A stretch of DNA of 64,000 nt from Sphingomonas sp. CFBP 8760 (GCF_014841615.1 NZ_JACYUG010000017.1:1-64000), one strand, 5' to 3'. Numbered from the stretch's first letter, positions 39,433-50,423 are shown. Made by a program: numbers and translations. Notes: generated by a model from the letters alone, not told the origin.

Positions 39433-41658
39433 TCAGAACCCCTTCAGCAGCGGCAGCGTCGTCGCGTAATCGTCGGTCCACGCCGTCATGCCCGGCCGCC
39501 CCCGCAGCGGTCGCCAGCCCACCTCGTTCGCGGTCAGCTCCGTCAGCACCGCCCTGTCCCGCGAAAGCGCCACCCAGATCGAAGAAGACGCCTCTACATC
39601 GAGGGTCGACGGACGATAATCGAACTGCGCCGCATGCCAGCCGCCGTCACGCGCCACCGCCGCGACGACGGGTTCGAGATCGAGGAACCGGTTGGAGATA
39701 TGGACGAGCAACAGTCCACGCGGGCCAAGCACGCGGGCATAGGTGGCGAACGCCTCTCGCGTCATCAGGTGCATGGGCACCGAATCCGACGAAAAGGCAT
39801 CCAGCGCGAGCAGATCCAGGTCGCCGGTCGCTTCCCGGTGCAGACTGAGCCGGGCGTCGCCCATGCGGATCACCGGATCGGGCAGGCACCGACGCAGATA
39901 AGTGAACTGGCCGGTGTCGCGGGCCAATCGTACCACGGCGGGGTCGATCTCGTAGAAGCGCCACGCCTGCCCCGGCCGTGCATAGCAGGACAGCGTTCCC
40001 GTCCCCAGCCCGACCACGCCGACCCGCGCATCCGGGCCGTAGAGCCGGGGCAACACCGCCATCGCCTGCCCTATCCCGGAACCGCGTGCATAATAGGTGG
40101 TCGGCATCCGCTCACGGGCGGGGCTGCCGCGCAGCTGGATGCCGTGGACGGTGGTGCCGTGGTCGAGGGCGCGTAGGCGATCGCCGTCGCGGATCGTGTA
40201 GACGCCGAAATAACTGCGGGTCCGGGCACCCGGTTCGGCGGAAAGGATCAGCGAGCGATAGCCGCCGAACAGGATCAGCGCACTCGCCAGCACCGCCAGA
40301 TAAGCCCATCGCGCGCCGATCGCGACGAAGCCGGTGGCGGCGATGACCAGGAACGACAACCCCTGCATCCCACTGCCACCCGGCCCCCCGTCACGGCCGA
40401 AGCCGATCACGAAAAGGGCGGCGAGCGCCAGGATCACGCCACCGAACGCGAAAGGCCGGCGGCGACCCATCCACCAGTCGCGGAACAGCGCGAGCAGATA
40501 GGTCTGCGGCACCAATGCCCCCGCCGCCAGGATCAATAGCGGATATTCGTAGGTCCAGTCGAACACCACCGGCGCGACCAGTCCGGCGAATACCCCGCCC
40601 AGTGCGCCACCCGCCGACATCGCGAGGTAGAAGCCGGTCAGCCGATCGGGGGCGGGTCGCCGCCGGTACATGGTGGTATGCAACGCCACCGACACCACGA
40701 ACAGCAGCGCCAGCGCCACGCCGAGATTGAACCATGGCCGCTGCTGATAGCCGCCCATGATGACGCCGCCGAACAGCAGGATCGTGATCGGCGCCATCCG
40801 GGTGATGAAATCGGCCATCTCGCGACGCTCGGCAAAGGCCACGGTGAAGCTCAGCAGATAGAGGCCGAGCGGCAGGACCCACAGCAGCGGCATCGCGACG
40901 ATGTCGGTCGTGATGTAGGTGGAGGTCGCCAGCATCAGCCCGGACGGGACGAGCGCCAGCATGATCCAGTGCCAGACCAGCCGCCGTGCCGGCGCGGCGC
41001 TGGCGACAGACTCGGCCACCGGCATCGGCACGGCCCCGGCGCGCGGGAGCATCGCCACGCAGGCGATCACCAGCGCGATCAGCAGCACATAGCCGCCACT
41101 CCACAGCCAGCTTTGCGCATGGACGGGCAGCAACGGCTCGACCAGCAACGGATAGGCGATCAGGCCGGCGAAACTGCCGAGATTGGACGCTGCATAGAGC
41201 GCATACGGGTCCTGACCGCCGCTTGCGAGGCTGAACCAGCGCTGCACCAGCGGTGCCTGCGCCGATACCGCGAAGAACAGCGGCCCGATCGATCCCAGCA
41301 ACAGCCACGGCACCCAGATGGCGGGAGAGACGGTGACGGGTGGCTCCATCGCCATCAGCCCGATCGGCAACCACAGACAGGCCAGCGCCAGCACGCCGAG
41401 ATGGATCATCCCCTGCGCCAGTGGCCGTACCCGACCCAGCCAGTGGGCATAGGCATAGCCGCCGAGCAGCAACGCCTGATAGACCAGCATCGCGGAATTC
41501 CACACCGCCGGCGCCCCCCCCAGCCGGGGAAGCGCCATGCGCGCGACCAGCGGCTGGACCAGGAACAGCAGGAACGATCCGGTCAGGATCGTCGCGACGA
41601 ACAACCCGCGGCGGACGCTGCCCGTCCGCTTGTCCCCGCCCATGCCGGCCTCAGGCAT
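39433..41658 (-). CDS. Fused MFS-like membrane protein and spermidine-synthase-like domain
   Basis: The 741-residue protein joins about 14 membrane helices (20-480) to a cytoplasmic Rossmann methyltransferase-like domain from about 490. The soluble part has V-G-V-V-G-L-G-T-G-T-L, Y-E-I-D-P-A-V (acidic ribose contact), and L-D-A-F-S-S-D-S-V-P as in spermidine synthases. Such fusions are common in bacteria but uncharacterised; aminopropyl transfer is not proven. It overlaps the GNAT gene by eight bases and is last in the hemB-GNAT operon. Confidence 0.85.
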   Translation of the reverse strand: MPEAGMGGDKRTGSVRRGLFVATILTGSFLLFLVQPLVARMALPRLGGAPAVWNSAMLVYQALLLGGYAYAHWLGRVRPLAQGMIHLGVLALACLWLPIGLMAMEPPVTVSPAIWVPWLLLGSIGPLFFAVSAQAPLVQRWFSLASGGQDPYALYAASNLGSFAGLIAYPLLVEPLLPVHAQSWLWSGGYVLLIALVIACVAMLPRAGAVPMPVAESVASAAPARRLVWHWIMLALVPSGLMLATSTYITTDIVAMPLLWVLPLGLYLLSFTVAFAERREMADFITRMAPITILLFGGVIMGGYQQRPWFNLGVALALLFVVSVALHTTMYRRRPAPDRLTGFYLAMSAGGALGGVFAGLVAPVVFDWTYEYPLLILAAGALVPQTYLLALFRDWWMGRRRPFAFGGVILALAALFVIGFGRDGGPGGSGMQGLSFLVIAATGFVAIGARWAYLAVLASALILFGGYRSLILSAEPGARTRSYFGVYTIRDGDRLRALDHGTTVHGIQLRGSPARERMPTTYYARGSGIGQAMAVLPRLYGPDARVGVVGLGTGTLSCYARPGQAWRFYEIDPAVVRLARDTGQFTYLRRCLPDPVIRMGDARLSLHREATGDLDLLALDAFSSDSVPMHLMTREAFATYARVLGPRGLLLVHISNRFLDLEPVVAAVARDGGWHAAQFDYRPSTLDVEASSSIWVALSRDRAVLTELTANEVGWRPLRGRPGMTAWTDDYATTLPLLKGF

Positions 41659-42181
41659 CGGCGACGCGACGCTCGACCGCGTGGGTGATGATCCGGTGGA
41701 GCGGATGCCCCGCCGGGAAATCGGGATGCTCGAAATCCAGATCGGGCCGCCGGATCATGCCAAGCCGGATCATCAGCCCCCATGAGGCGGTGTTGGCCCG
41801 CACCGTCCATCCCTCGATCCGGTCGCAACGCGTATTCGCCCAGCCCCAGGCCAGGCTCGCTTCCGCCGCCTCGCGGGCATAGCCCTGCCCCCACATCGAT
41901 CGGGCGAGCCGCCAGCCGATCTCCAGTTCGCCATGCGCGCCGCCCATTCGCAGGCCGCAGAAGCCCAGGAAGCGCCGGTCGCTGCGGCGCTCCAGCGCCC
42001 AGAAACAATGGCCGCGTTCGTCCTGCAACGCCGCCTGCCCATCCATCCAGTCGGCAACGGCGGCACGGCTGCGCGCGCCATCGAGATGGCGCATCACCTC
42101 CGGATCGGCGCACAGCGCGGCCAGCGGATCGAGATCGGCGGCGCGCCACGGTCGCAGCGTCAGCCGCTCGGTTTCGATCAT
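41651..42181 (-). CDS. GNAT family N-acetyltransferase (RimJ/RimL type)
   Basis: The 176-residue protein has the RimJ/RimL layout: T-E-R-L-T-L-R-P-W near the start, E-I-G-W-R-L-A-R-S-M-W-G-Q-G-Y-A-R-E-A-A as the acetyl-CoA pyrophosphate loop near 95-115, and N-T-A-S-W-G-L-M-I-R-L-G-M close to the C-terminus. The acceptor is unknown. The start codon overlaps the hemB stop as ATGA and the stop overlaps the next gene by eight bases. Confidence 0.88.
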   Translation of the reverse strand: MIETERLTLRPWRAADLDPLAALCADPEVMRHLDGARSRAAVADWMDGQAALQDERGHCFWALERRSDRRFLGFCGLRMGGAHGELEIGWRLARSMWGQGYAREAAEASLAWGWANTRCDRIEGWTVRANTASWGLMIRLGMIRRPDLDFEHPDFPAGHPLHRIITHAVERRVADA

Positions 42182-43167
42182 GCGCCCAGCAACCGGGCGG
42201 CGTGTGCGGCATGATAGGTCAGGACACCCGAACAACCGGCCCGCTTGAACGCCATCAACGTTTCCAGCACCAGCGGATCGCGCTCCCCCGCGCCCACCGC
42301 CACCGCCGCCTCGATCATCGCATACTCACCGGACACCTGATAGGCGAACACCGGCACCTCGAACCGCCGCTTCACCGTCGCGACGATGTCGAGATAGGGC
42401 AGCCCCGGCTTCACCATGATGCTGTCGGCCCCCTCGGCCAGATCGAGCGCGACCTCGCGCAGCGCCTCCTCGGCATTGGCGGGGTCCATCTGATAGGTCT
42501 TCTTGTCGCCCTTCAGCAGCCCGCGTGTGCCGACCGCGTCGCGGAACGGCCCGTAATAGGCCGATGCGTATTTCGCGGCATAGCTCATGATCTGGACGTT
42601 GGCATGGCCGCCGCGTTCCAGCGCGCCACGGATCAGCCCGATACGGCCATCCATCATGTCCGACGGAGCGACGATGTCGGCGCCGGCCGCCGCCTGCACC
42701 AGTGCCTGTCCGACCAACTGCTCGGCGGTCGCATCGTTGACGACATAGCCGGCGGCATCGACCAGTCCGTCATGGCCATGCGTGGTATAGGGATCGAGGG
42801 CCACATCGGTCAGCACGCCGACCTCCGGCACCGCATCCTTCAGCGCGCGCACCGCGCGGCACATCAGGTTGTCGGGGTTCAGCGCCTCGCGTCCGTCGTC
42901 GCTGCGCAGATGGGCGGGCGTGTAGGGGAACAGCGCGATGCAGGGGATACCCAGATCGCGCGCCTCCCGCCCCCGCGCGACGATGCCGTCCAGCGACCAG
43001 CGCGACACACCCGGCAGGCTGGCGACCGGTTCCTCCACCCCCTGCCCCTCGACGACGAACAACGGCCAGATCAGGTCGGCGGGGGTCAGCACGGTTTCGG
43101 CGTGGAGCCGGCGGCTCCAGGCGGTGGCGCGGCTGCGCCGGGGGCGGATCGCGGGATAGGTGGACAT
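42178..43167 (-). CDS. hemB: Delta-aminolevulinic acid dehydratase (porphobilinogen synthase)
   Basis: The 329-residue enzyme condenses two aminolevulinates for haem synthesis. The Schiff-base lysines are in S-Y-A-A-K-Y-A-S and M-V-K-P-G-L-P-Y-L-D. The metal loop reads D-V-A-L-D-P-Y-T-T-H-G-H-D-G, with aspartates in place of the cysteines of zinc enzymes, so it is a magnesium-type HemB. The ATG at 43167 is chosen as the family start. Confidence 0.96.
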   Translation of the reverse strand: MSTYPAIRPRRSRATAWSRRLHAETVLTPADLIWPLFVVEGQGVEEPVASLPGVSRWSLDGIVARGREARDLGIPCIALFPYTPAHLRSDDGREALNPDNLMCRAVRALKDAVPEVGVLTDVALDPYTTHGHDGLVDAAGYVVNDATAEQLVGQALVQAAAGADIVAPSDMMDGRIGLIRGALERGGHANVQIMSYAAKYASAYYGPFRDAVGTRGLLKGDKKTYQMDPANAEEALREVALDLAEGADSIMVKPGLPYLDIVATVKRRFEVPVFAYQVSGEYAMIEAAVAVGAGERDPLVLETLMAFKRAGCSGVLTYHAAHAARLLGA

Positions 43168-43235
43168 GCCATGGTCCTTGCGGGATCGTGCCCGGTCCCG
43201 CAAGCGTTAGGGCGACGGTTACGGGAGTGTACCGA

Positions 43236-44156
43236 ATGCGCGAGATCAAGTCGGCGGCGATGGTCATCAATGCCAAATCGCGTAAGGGGCAGAAGCTGTA
43301 CAAGCGTGCCTGCGCGGCGATGAAGGGGCTTCCCTACGAAGTGGACGCCCGCGCGATCGAGGATCCGAAGCAGCTGGAAGCGGCGGTCCGCGACGTGCTG
43401 TCGGCGAAACCCGACCTCGTCATCCTCGGCGGCGGCGACGGGACGATCAGCGGGCTGGTCGACCTGCTGGTCGGGCATGACGTGGTGCTGGGCGTGCTGC
43501 CGCTGGGCACCGCCAACAGTTTCGCCCGCACGCTGGGCATCCCCCTGACCGTGGAGGGCGCGGTGGAGGTGATCCGGGCGGGATACCGGCGGCGTATCGA
43601 TCTGGGCATGATCGATGGCGATTATTTCGCCAATTGCGCCGCGATCGGGATCAGCCCGCAGATCGCGGAGACGGTGCCGCACGGCCTGAAGAAAGTGTTG
43701 GGCATGGTCGGCTATCTCGGCTGGGCCAGTTACCAGTTCGGTCGGTTCAAGCCGTTCACGCTGCACGTCGACAACGGCACGACGAAGCGCAAGCTGCGCG
43801 TGGTCGAGGTTCGCATCTCCAACGGCCCCTATCATGGCGGCACCTGGCTGGTCGACGAGGCGGCGGTCGATTCAGGCGAGATCGTGGTGCAGGCGGTGCG
43901 CGGGCACTACAAGCGCAAGCTGGCGTACAACTGGGCGGCGAGTTTCTTCGGGCTGAAGGAACGCCATCACGACACGATCAGTTTTTCGGGGCGCAAGGTG
44001 ACGGTGGATACCGATCCGCCGATGCCGATCTCGATCGATGGCGAGGTGCTGGCGAAGACCCCGGTCACCGCGCGGGTGGCGGCGGCAGTGATCGAAGTGA
44101 TGGCACCGCCGCCGCCTCAGGTCGTCGACCCCGCCGGAACCGCCTCGTCGGGCTGA
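43236..44156 (+). CDS. Diacylglycerol/lipid kinase family protein
   Basis: The 306-residue protein has the DAGK catalytic domain: V-I-N-A-K-S near residue 11, the nucleotide loop G-G-G-D-G-T-I-S near 66-73, and L-P-L-G-T-A-N-S-F-A-R-T-L near 88-100. A C-terminal beta domain includes the I-S-I-D-G-E motif. These are expected to phosphorylate a lipid or sphingosine-like substrate. In a sphingolipid-making organism a long-chain-base substrate is conceivable but unproven. GGGAG precedes the ATG. It overlaps the convergent MATE gene by 40 bases. Confidence 0.88.
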   Translation: MREIKSAAMVINAKSRKGQKLYKRACAAMKGLPYEVDARAIEDPKQLEAAVRDVLSAKPDLVILGGGDGTISGLVDLLVGHDVVLGVLPLGTANSFARTLGIPLTVEGAVEVIRAGYRRRIDLGMIDGDYFANCAAIGISPQIAETVPHGLKKVLGMVGYLGWASYQFGRFKPFTLHVDNGTTKRKLRVVEVRISNGPYHGGTWLVDEAAVDSGEIVVQAVRGHYKRKLAYNWAASFFGLKERHHDTISFSGRKVTVDTDPPMPISIDGEVLAKTPVTARVAAAVIEVMAPPPPQVVDPAGTASSG

Positions 44157-45523
44157 GGCACGCGAAGCGCGCCCCGCCGCCAGGGGCCATAGCGATAATA
44201 GAGCGCGGCCCCCACCAGCGTGGCGAGCGATCCGGCCGGAAAGCTCCACCACAGCGCATCGGCCCCCAGGGCGGGGCGCAGCCACAAGGACAGGCCGAGA
44301 CGGATCGGAAACATCGCGACGAACAGGATCAACAGCGGCCCCCACACCGCGCCGTTGGCGCGAACCGTGCCGAACAGCACCATCGTCACGCCGAACAGGA
44401 TGAAGCTCCAGCTGGCGATCATGCTGATCCGCTGACCGATCGGGATCGCGGGACTATCGGGCGCCAGGAACAGGCCGAGCGTGGTCCGATCGAACCACAG
44501 CACCGCCACCACCAGCACCCCGGTCAGCGCGATGTTGTAGACGATGCCGATCCGCGTCACCTGCCCTACCCGGTCCCACCGGTCGGCGCCGATATTCTGC
44601 GCCGCCATCGCGCTGACCGCCGCACCGATCGCCAGCGCCGGCATCTGGATGTACCCCCATAGTTGCAGCGTGATCCCGTACGCCGCCGTGGTCGCCACCC
44701 CTTCGCGGTTGACGAGGCCGACCATCGCCAGGCCCGCCAGCGAGATGACCAGCATCTGCGCCCCGATCGGCAACCCCTTGGCGAGGATCGTCTTCGCCAG
44801 CGCCCGTTGCGGGCGGAGATAGGCGAGTTCGGCCCCCCGCAGCCGGATCGGCAGATCGCGCAGATTGATCCAGACGACCAGTGCCACGATCGAGACGGTG
44901 CCGGAGATCAGCGTGGCGAACGCCGATCCGGCGATACCCATCCGTGGAAACGGCCCCACCCCCAGGATCAGCAGCGGATTGAGCCCCGCATCGAGGATCA
45001 CGCCCAGGATCATGAACCACAAGGGCGTCATCGCATCGCCGGTGCCGCGCAGCCCCATCATCACCAGCACCAGCATCATCGACGCGGGCAGCCCCAGAAA
45101 GATGACGCGCAGATAATCCTCCGCCAGCGGCAATGCCTGTGGCGGCGTGGCCAGCAGGATGAGGATGTCGTGGGTGGCCGCCCATCCCACTAGCGCCGCG
45201 ACGACCGAGGCGGCCAGCACCAGCCCGATCGCGGAACCGAACGCGCGCCGCGCGCCCTCCACGTCGCGGCGGCCCCAGCTCTGCCCGATCAGGATGGTCG
45301 CCGCCATGCCGAACCCGAACACGGCGCCGAACATCAGGAACATGATGATGTTGGCGTTGGACGTGGCGGCCAGCGCATCCTCGCCCAGGAAGCGCCCCAC
45401 CCAGATGGCGTTGATCGAGCCGTTGAGCGACTGGAGCACGTTCGACCCCAGCGTCGGCAGCGCGAACGCCATCAATGTGGGGCCGATCGGGCCGGTGGTG
45501 AGATCACGTCGGGGATTCGTCAC
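44117..45523 (-). CDS. MATE family efflux transporter
   Basis: The 468-residue inner-membrane protein has 12 predicted helices and the MATE duplication, with P-T-L-G-S-N-V-L-Q-S-L-N-G-S-I-N-A-I-W-V-G in the first helices and A-A-V-S-A-M-A-A-Q-N-I-G-A in the second half. MATE pumps exchange drugs or metabolites for Na+ or H+. The start is a GTG at 45523 with AGGAG ten bases before it. The last 13 codons overlap the lipid-kinase gene on the other strand. Confidence 0.9.
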   Translation of the reverse strand: MTNPRRDLTTGPIGPTLMAFALPTLGSNVLQSLNGSINAIWVGRFLGEDALAATSNANIIMFLMFGAVFGFGMAATILIGQSWGRRDVEGARRAFGSAIGLVLAASVVAALVGWAATHDILILLATPPQALPLAEDYLRVIFLGLPASMMLVLVMMGLRGTGDAMTPLWFMILGVILDAGLNPLLILGVGPFPRMGIAGSAFATLISGTVSIVALVVWINLRDLPIRLRGAELAYLRPQRALAKTILAKGLPIGAQMLVISLAGLAMVGLVNREGVATTAAYGITLQLWGYIQMPALAIGAAVSAMAAQNIGADRWDRVGQVTRIGIVYNIALTGVLVVAVLWFDRTTLGLFLAPDSPAIPIGQRISMIASWSFILFGVTMVLFGTVRANGAVWGPLLILFVAMFPIRLGLSLWLRPALGADALWWSFPAGSLATLVGAALYYRYGPWRRGALRVPQPDEAVPAGSTT

Positions 45524-45614
45524 CGTGCCGCTCCTGTTGGGACGGCCGCTATGCCCGATCGACGCGGCCGGGAACATACCCTGTCGCCCCTGCCTGTGCA
45601 GGGGCGACGGACGT

Positions 45615-48281
45615 TCAGCCCAACCGGCCCAGCGCCGCGTGCAGGCGTGCCGCTTCCGCCATCTTGTCGGCATGATCGGCCCGTGCCTTCTCCACGGCCT
45701 CGGGCTTCGCGCGCTCGACGAAACTGGCGTTGGACAGCCGCCCGCCCAGTGCGTCGCGCTCCTTTTCGGTGGCGGCGATCGCCTTGGCCAGTCGCGCACG
45801 CTCGGCATCGAGGTCGATCACGCCTTCCAGCGGCAGGACGAAGGTCGCCTCGTCCACCACCACCTGCGCCGCACCGCCGTTCGCCTCGCCCTCCGCCAGA
45901 TCGACCCGCGCCAGTCGGGCAAGTACCGGCTGCTGCCGGGCCAGCCGCGCCGTCGTTTCCTCACCCGCATCGCGGACGTGGAGCGGCAGGCGGGCGCCCG
46001 GCGGCACGTTCAGTTCGGTGCGCGCCGCCCGGATTTCCGACACGAGACGGATCAGCCAGTCGACTTCCCTGCTCGCTTCCGGGTTCAGCGCACGGGCATC
46101 GGGCATCGGCCACTGGCCGACGATCAGGTCGTGCGTCCGCGGCGCCAGACCGTGCCACAGTTCCTCGGTGATGAACGGCATGAACGGATGGAGCATCACG
46201 AGAATCTGGTCGAGCGTCCAGCCGGCGACCGCGCGCGTCTCATCATCGATCCGGCCCCGTTCGTCCGCGGCGGGCACCGCCCCCTCGGCCCGGTTCACCA
46301 CCGGCTTGATGAGTTCGAGATACCAGTCGCAGAACCGGCTCCAGACGAACTGGTAGATGGCGTTGGCGGCGGCATCGAACCGGTATTCGGCCAGCGCGAG
46401 GTCGACCGCCTGCACCGTCGCGACGCATTCGGCGATGATCCACTGGTTCACCGCCTGGGTGGCGACGGGCGGTTCCAGCGAGGTCGACCCGCCGATGCCA
46501 TATCCTTGCGCGAAGCGGCAGGCGTTCCACAGCTTGGTCGCGAAGTTGCGATACCCCTCGACCCGGCGTTCATCCATCTTGATGTCGCGGCCCTGGCTTT
46601 CCATCGCCGCCATGAAGAAGCGCAGCGCATCGGCGCCGTATTTGTCGATCAACCCCAGCGGATCGACGGTATTGCCCTTCGACTTCGACATCTTCGCGCC
46701 GTCCGCCGCGCGGACGAGGCCATGGAGATACAGTGTCCTGAAGGGCACATCGCCCATGAACTCGATGCCCTGCATCATCATCCGGGCATTCCAGAAGAAC
46801 AGGATGTCGAAGCCCGAGATCAGCACGTCATTGGGATAACGGCGGCCGAGCGTCGGATCGCCATTCTCCGGCCAGCCCAGCGTCGCGAACGGCCAGAGGG
46901 CGGAGGAGAACCAGGTATCCAGCACGTCGGGATCGCGGGTCAGGACGACGCCCTCCCCCGCTTCCGCCTGCGCCTCGCCTTCGGTTTCGGCGACGAAGAT
47001 GCGGCCGTCGTCGGCGAACCACGCCGGGATCTGGTGGCCCCACCATAGCTGGCGCGACACGCACCATGGCTGGATGTTCTCCATCCAGTTGAAGAAGGTC
47101 TTCTCCCACGTCTTCGGCACCAGCCGGATCGCGCCGCTGCGCACCGCCTCGATCGCGGGGGCGGCCAGCGTCTTGGCATCGACATACCATTGGTCGGTCA
47201 GCCAGGGCTCGATCACCACGCCGGACCGGTCGCCATACGGCGTCTGGATCACGCGGTCCTCGACCCGTTCCAGCACACCGGCCTCCTCCAGCATCGCGAC
47301 GATGCGGGTCCGCGCCTCGAACCGGTCGAGCCCGATAAGGTCAGCGGGCACACCGCCGCAATCGACGATCCGCGCCTTGGCATCCAGCATGTTGAGCATG
47401 TCGCGCGCTTCGATCCCGGCGCGACGGCCGACCTCGAAGTCGTTGAAGTCATGCCCCGGCGTGATCTTCACCGCGCCCGACCCCAGTGCCGGATCGGCGT
47501 GTTCGTCGGCGACGATCGGGATCAGCCGGCCGGTGATCGGCAGGCGCACCTGCGCCCCGATCAGCGTGGTGTAGCGGTCGTCCGCCGGGTTCACCGCCAC
47601 CGCCATGTCGGCCAGCATCGTTTCCGGCCGGGTGGTCGCGACCGAGATCGTCCCGCTGCCGTCCGCCAGCGGATAGGTCAGGTGCCAGAACTTGCCCTGC
47701 ACCTCGCGCGTCTCGACCTCCAGGTCGCTGATCGCGGTGCCCAGCCCGGCATCCCAGTTCACCAGCCGCTTGTCGCGGTAGAGCAGGCCCCGCCGGTGCA
47801 GCTCGACGAACACCTTGATGACCGCCGCCGAAAAACCCTCGTCCATCGTGAAGCGTTCGTTGGACCAGTCCATCGAACAGCCCAGCCGGCGCAACTGCCG
47901 GGTGATCTGCCCCCCCGATTCCGCCTTCCACGCCCACACCTTGTCGATGAACGCTTCGCGGCCCAGCTCGGTGCGCTTCACGCCCTCCTTCGCCAGATTG
48001 CGCTCGACCACCATCTGCGTGGCGATCCCGGCATGGTCGGTGCCGACCACCCACATCGCATCCTTGCCCTTCAACCGGGCATGACGGGTCAGGATATCCT
48101 GCAACGTGTTGTCGAGCGCGTGGCCGATGTGCAGGCTACCCGTCACGTTGGGCGGCGGGTTGACGATCGTCCACGGCTCCGCCCCCGGCCGGTCGGGGCG
48201 GAACAGGCCGTTCGCCTCCCAGTGCGCGTACCAGTGGCGTTCGATGGCGGCGGGGTCGAAGGTCTTGGGAAGCTCGGTCAT
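45615..48281 (-). CDS. valS: Valine--tRNA ligase
   Basis: The 888-residue class I synthetase has [14 protein letters not shown] at about 42-55 (HIGH motif), an editing CP1 domain with T-T-R-P-E-T-M and [18 protein letters not shown] (KMSKS) near 530, an anticodon-binding helical domain and a C-terminal coiled coil with E-R-A-R-L-A-K. Length and motif order are normal. It charges tRNA-Val in the cytoplasm. Confidence 0.98.
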   Translation of the reverse strand: MTELPKTFDPAAIERHWYAHWEANGLFRPDRPGAEPWTIVNPPPNVTGSLHIGHALDNTLQDILTRHARLKGKDAMWVVGTDHAGIATQMVVERNLAKEGVKRTELGREAFIDKVWAWKAESGGQITRQLRRLGCSMDWSNERFTMDEGFSAAVIKVFVELHRRGLLYRDKRLVNWDAGLGTAISDLEVETREVQGKFWHLTYPLADGSGTISVATTRPETMLADMAVAVNPADDRYTTLIGAQVRLPITGRLIPIVADEHADPALGSGAVKITPGHDFNDFEVGRRAGIEARDMLNMLDAKARIVDCGGVPADLIGLDRFEARTRIVAMLEEAGVLERVEDRVIQTPYGDRSGVVIEPWLTDQWYVDAKTLAAPAIEAVRSGAIRLVPKTWEKTFFNWMENIQPWCVSRQLWWGHQIPAWFADDGRIFVAETEGEAQAEAGEGVVLTRDPDVLDTWFSSALWPFATLGWPENGDPTLGRRYPNDVLISGFDILFFWNARMMMQGIEFMGDVPFRTLYLHGLVRAADGAKMSKSKGNTVDPLGLIDKYGADALRFFMAAMESQGRDIKMDERRVEGYRNFATKLWNACRFAQGYGIGGSTSLEPPVATQAVNQWIIAECVATVQAVDLALAEYRFDAAANAIYQFVWSRFCDWYLELIKPVVNRAEGAVPAADERGRIDDETRAVAGWTLDQILVMLHPFMPFITEELWHGLAPRTHDLIVGQWPMPDARALNPEASREVDWLIRLVSEIRAARTELNVPPGARLPLHVRDAGEETTARLARQQPVLARLARVDLAEGEANGGAAQVVVDEATFVLPLEGVIDLDAERARLAKAIAATEKERDALGGRLSNASFVERAKPEAVEKARADHADKMAEAARLHAALGRLG

Positions 48282-48322
48282 ATGCGAACCCTTAGCCGCG
48301 CTGCCCCCGTCTCGTCACCCCT

Positions 48323-50353
48323 TCAGGGTCGACGTGTCCACCGGTCCATCCAGCCCAGCACCTCGCCATACCATTGCCGCGAGTTCTTCGGCTTCATCAC
48401 CCAGTGATTCTCGTTGGGAAACACCAGCAGGCGCGAGGCCACGTCGCGGCGCTGGAGCGCCGTGAACGCCGCCAGCCCCTGCGTATAGGGGATACGGAAA
48501 TCCTTCTCGCTGGTGATGACCAGCATCGGCGTCTTCCACCGATCGACGAGGTTCACGGGGTTCCATTTCTCGAACGCCTGCGGGTCCTGGAAATAGGTCT
48601 TGCCGCCATGTTCCCACTCGTCGAACCACAGTTCCTCGGTTTCGTAGGCCATCGCGCGCGCATCGAACACGCCGTCGTGCTGGACGATGCACTTGAACCG
48701 GTCGGGCCACATCCCCTCGATCCAGTTCATCATATAGCCGCCATATGACGCACCAAGCGCACAGGCGCGGTCGGCATCCAGCCAGTCGTGCTTCGCGGTC
48801 GCGGCGGCGAGTCCCTTTTGCAGGTCCTCCAGCGGCCAGCCGCCCCAGTTGTTGCGGATCGCATCGGTGAAGCCCTGCCCGTATCCGGTCGATCCGTGGA
48901 AATCGACCGTGACCAGACCGTACCCCGCCCCGGCGAACACGGCGGGATTCCATCGATACGACCAGCTGTTGTTGCTCGACCCCTGCGGCCCGCCATGCAC
49001 CATGTACGCGATCGGCACCTTGCCGCTGCTGCCCACCGGGCGCACCGCATAGCCGTGGACGGTGTCGTTATTGGCACCGGCGAACGAAAAGCGCGACACG
49101 GTCGGCATATCGATGCCCGCCAGCTTCGCGGCATTCACATTGGTCAGCCGGTCGGCCCGGCCGGGACGGGTGACCCGGTAGTAATCGTCCGGCGCGGTCA
49201 GGCTGTTCAGGGCGACGACCGCGCCTTTCGGCAATATCGCGACCGCGCTGACATGTCCCTCACCGGTCAGCCGCGTCACCCGGCCGCCGGCGGCGTCGAC
49301 CCGGAACAGCGGCGTTTCCTGAACATCGTCGGCGGTGACGTACAGCGACCGGCCATCGGGCGCCCAAGCGATCGATGCGATCGACCGGTCCCACGCTTCG
49401 GTCACCGCCCGCACCTGCCCCGTGGCGAGATCGCGGATCATCAGCACCTGTCGATCCGCTTCGTAGCCGGGCCGTTTCATCGCGACATAGGCGAGGCGAC
49501 GGCCATCCGGCGACACCGCGGGCAGCGTGTCGGTCGCGTCGTTCGCATCGGTCAGGTTGACCGGCGCGGCCGATCCATCCGCCGATGCCGCGAAGATATC
49601 GAGATTGGTCGAGGTCGCCTCGATCCGCCCCGCTTCCCGCAGCGCGAAATAGACGGTGCGGCTGTCGGGGCTCCATGCCACCTCTTCGGCCCCGCCGAAC
49701 GGCTTGGACGGCGTATCCCCGATCAGCGTACCACCGATCGCGACACCATCGCCGGTCGCGCCCTGCGCCGTCAGCGGCAGCACGAACAGTTGCGACCGGG
49801 TGCCGTCCGCCCATGTATCCCAATGGCGGACGAACAACCGGTCATAGGTGCGGCCGCTGCCCGCATCGGCCGCCCTTTTCACCACCGCCGGTACCAGGCT
49901 GGGTGCGCCGGGCCGGCGATCCGCCCAGATCACCAGGCGACTGGCGTCGGGCGATACCTTGAACCCGTTGAACCCGCCGCCGAATGCGGTGATCGCGCGC
50001 GGGGTGCCACCCGTAACCGGGATTGCCCATACGGCGCCGTCGCCACCGCCCTTGCTGGAGGTAAAATACACCGTGTCGCCCACGATCTGCGGATCGTTCT
50101 CGTCGACATCGGGTTCGGCGACCAGTTTCTCCGGCGCGGCGCCCCGTCTGGTCAGGTCGAGCCGCCAGAGGTCGTAGCGCCCCCGGTCCTGCGCCAGATC
50201 GGTTTCGCGCTGCGCCCAGACCATCCAGTGCCCGTCCTTAGAGGCGACCGGCGCGCCGATCCGCGACAGCATCGTCACGTCGTCGATCGTCAACTGCCGG
50301 GCGGCGGCGGGGCTGGCGGCAAGGGCCGCCCCGATCAGGAAAAGATGCTTCAT
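48323..50353 (-). CDS. Secreted S9 family prolyl-oligopeptidase-type peptidase
   Basis: The 676-residue protein starts at the ATG at 50353 with a signal peptide ending near A-A-A-R at residue 19. A seven-bladed beta-propeller spans about 25-400 (repeated S-P-D-G/S-x-x motifs). The alpha/beta hydrolase domain carries G-A-S-Y-G-G-Y-M (Ser), T-S-E-K-D-F-R-I-P (Asp) and N-E-N-H-W-V (His). It probably trims oligopeptides in the periplasm. The family includes dipeptidyl- and acylaminoacyl-peptidases and the exact specificity is open. Confidence 0.92.
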   Translation of the reverse strand: MKHLFLIGAALAASPAAARQLTIDDVTMLSRIGAPVASKDGHWMVWAQRETDLAQDRGRYDLWRLDLTRRGAAPEKLVAEPDVDENDPQIVGDTVYFTSSKGGGDGAVWAIPVTGGTPRAITAFGGGFNGFKVSPDASRLVIWADRRPGAPSLVPAVVKRAADAGSGRTYDRLFVRHWDTWADGTRSQLFVLPLTAQGATGDGVAIGGTLIGDTPSKPFGGAEEVAWSPDSRTVYFALREAGRIEATSTNLDIFAASADGSAAPVNLTDANDATDTLPAVSPDGRRLAYVAMKRPGYEADRQVLMIRDLATGQVRAVTEAWDRSIASIAWAPDGRSLYVTADDVQETPLFRVDAAGGRVTRLTGEGHVSAVAILPKGAVVALNSLTAPDDYYRVTRPGRADRLTNVNAAKLAGIDMPTVSRFSFAGANNDTVHGYAVRPVGSSGKVPIAYMVHGGPQGSSNNSWSYRWNPAVFAGAGYGLVTVDFHGSTGYGQGFTDAIRNNWGGWPLEDLQKGLAAATAKHDWLDADRACALGASYGGYMMNWIEGMWPDRFKCIVQHDGVFDARAMAYETEELWFDEWEHGGKTYFQDPQAFEKWNPVNLVDRWKTPMLVITSEKDFRIPYTQGLAAFTALQRRDVASRLLVFPNENHWVMKPKNSRQWYGEVLGWMDRWTRRP

Positions 50354-50423
50354 GACGGACAGTGCTAGAACAGCCGGGGGCCGGATCAAAGCCCCCGACC
50401 GTTTCCGCAAGCCGGTCAACCGA

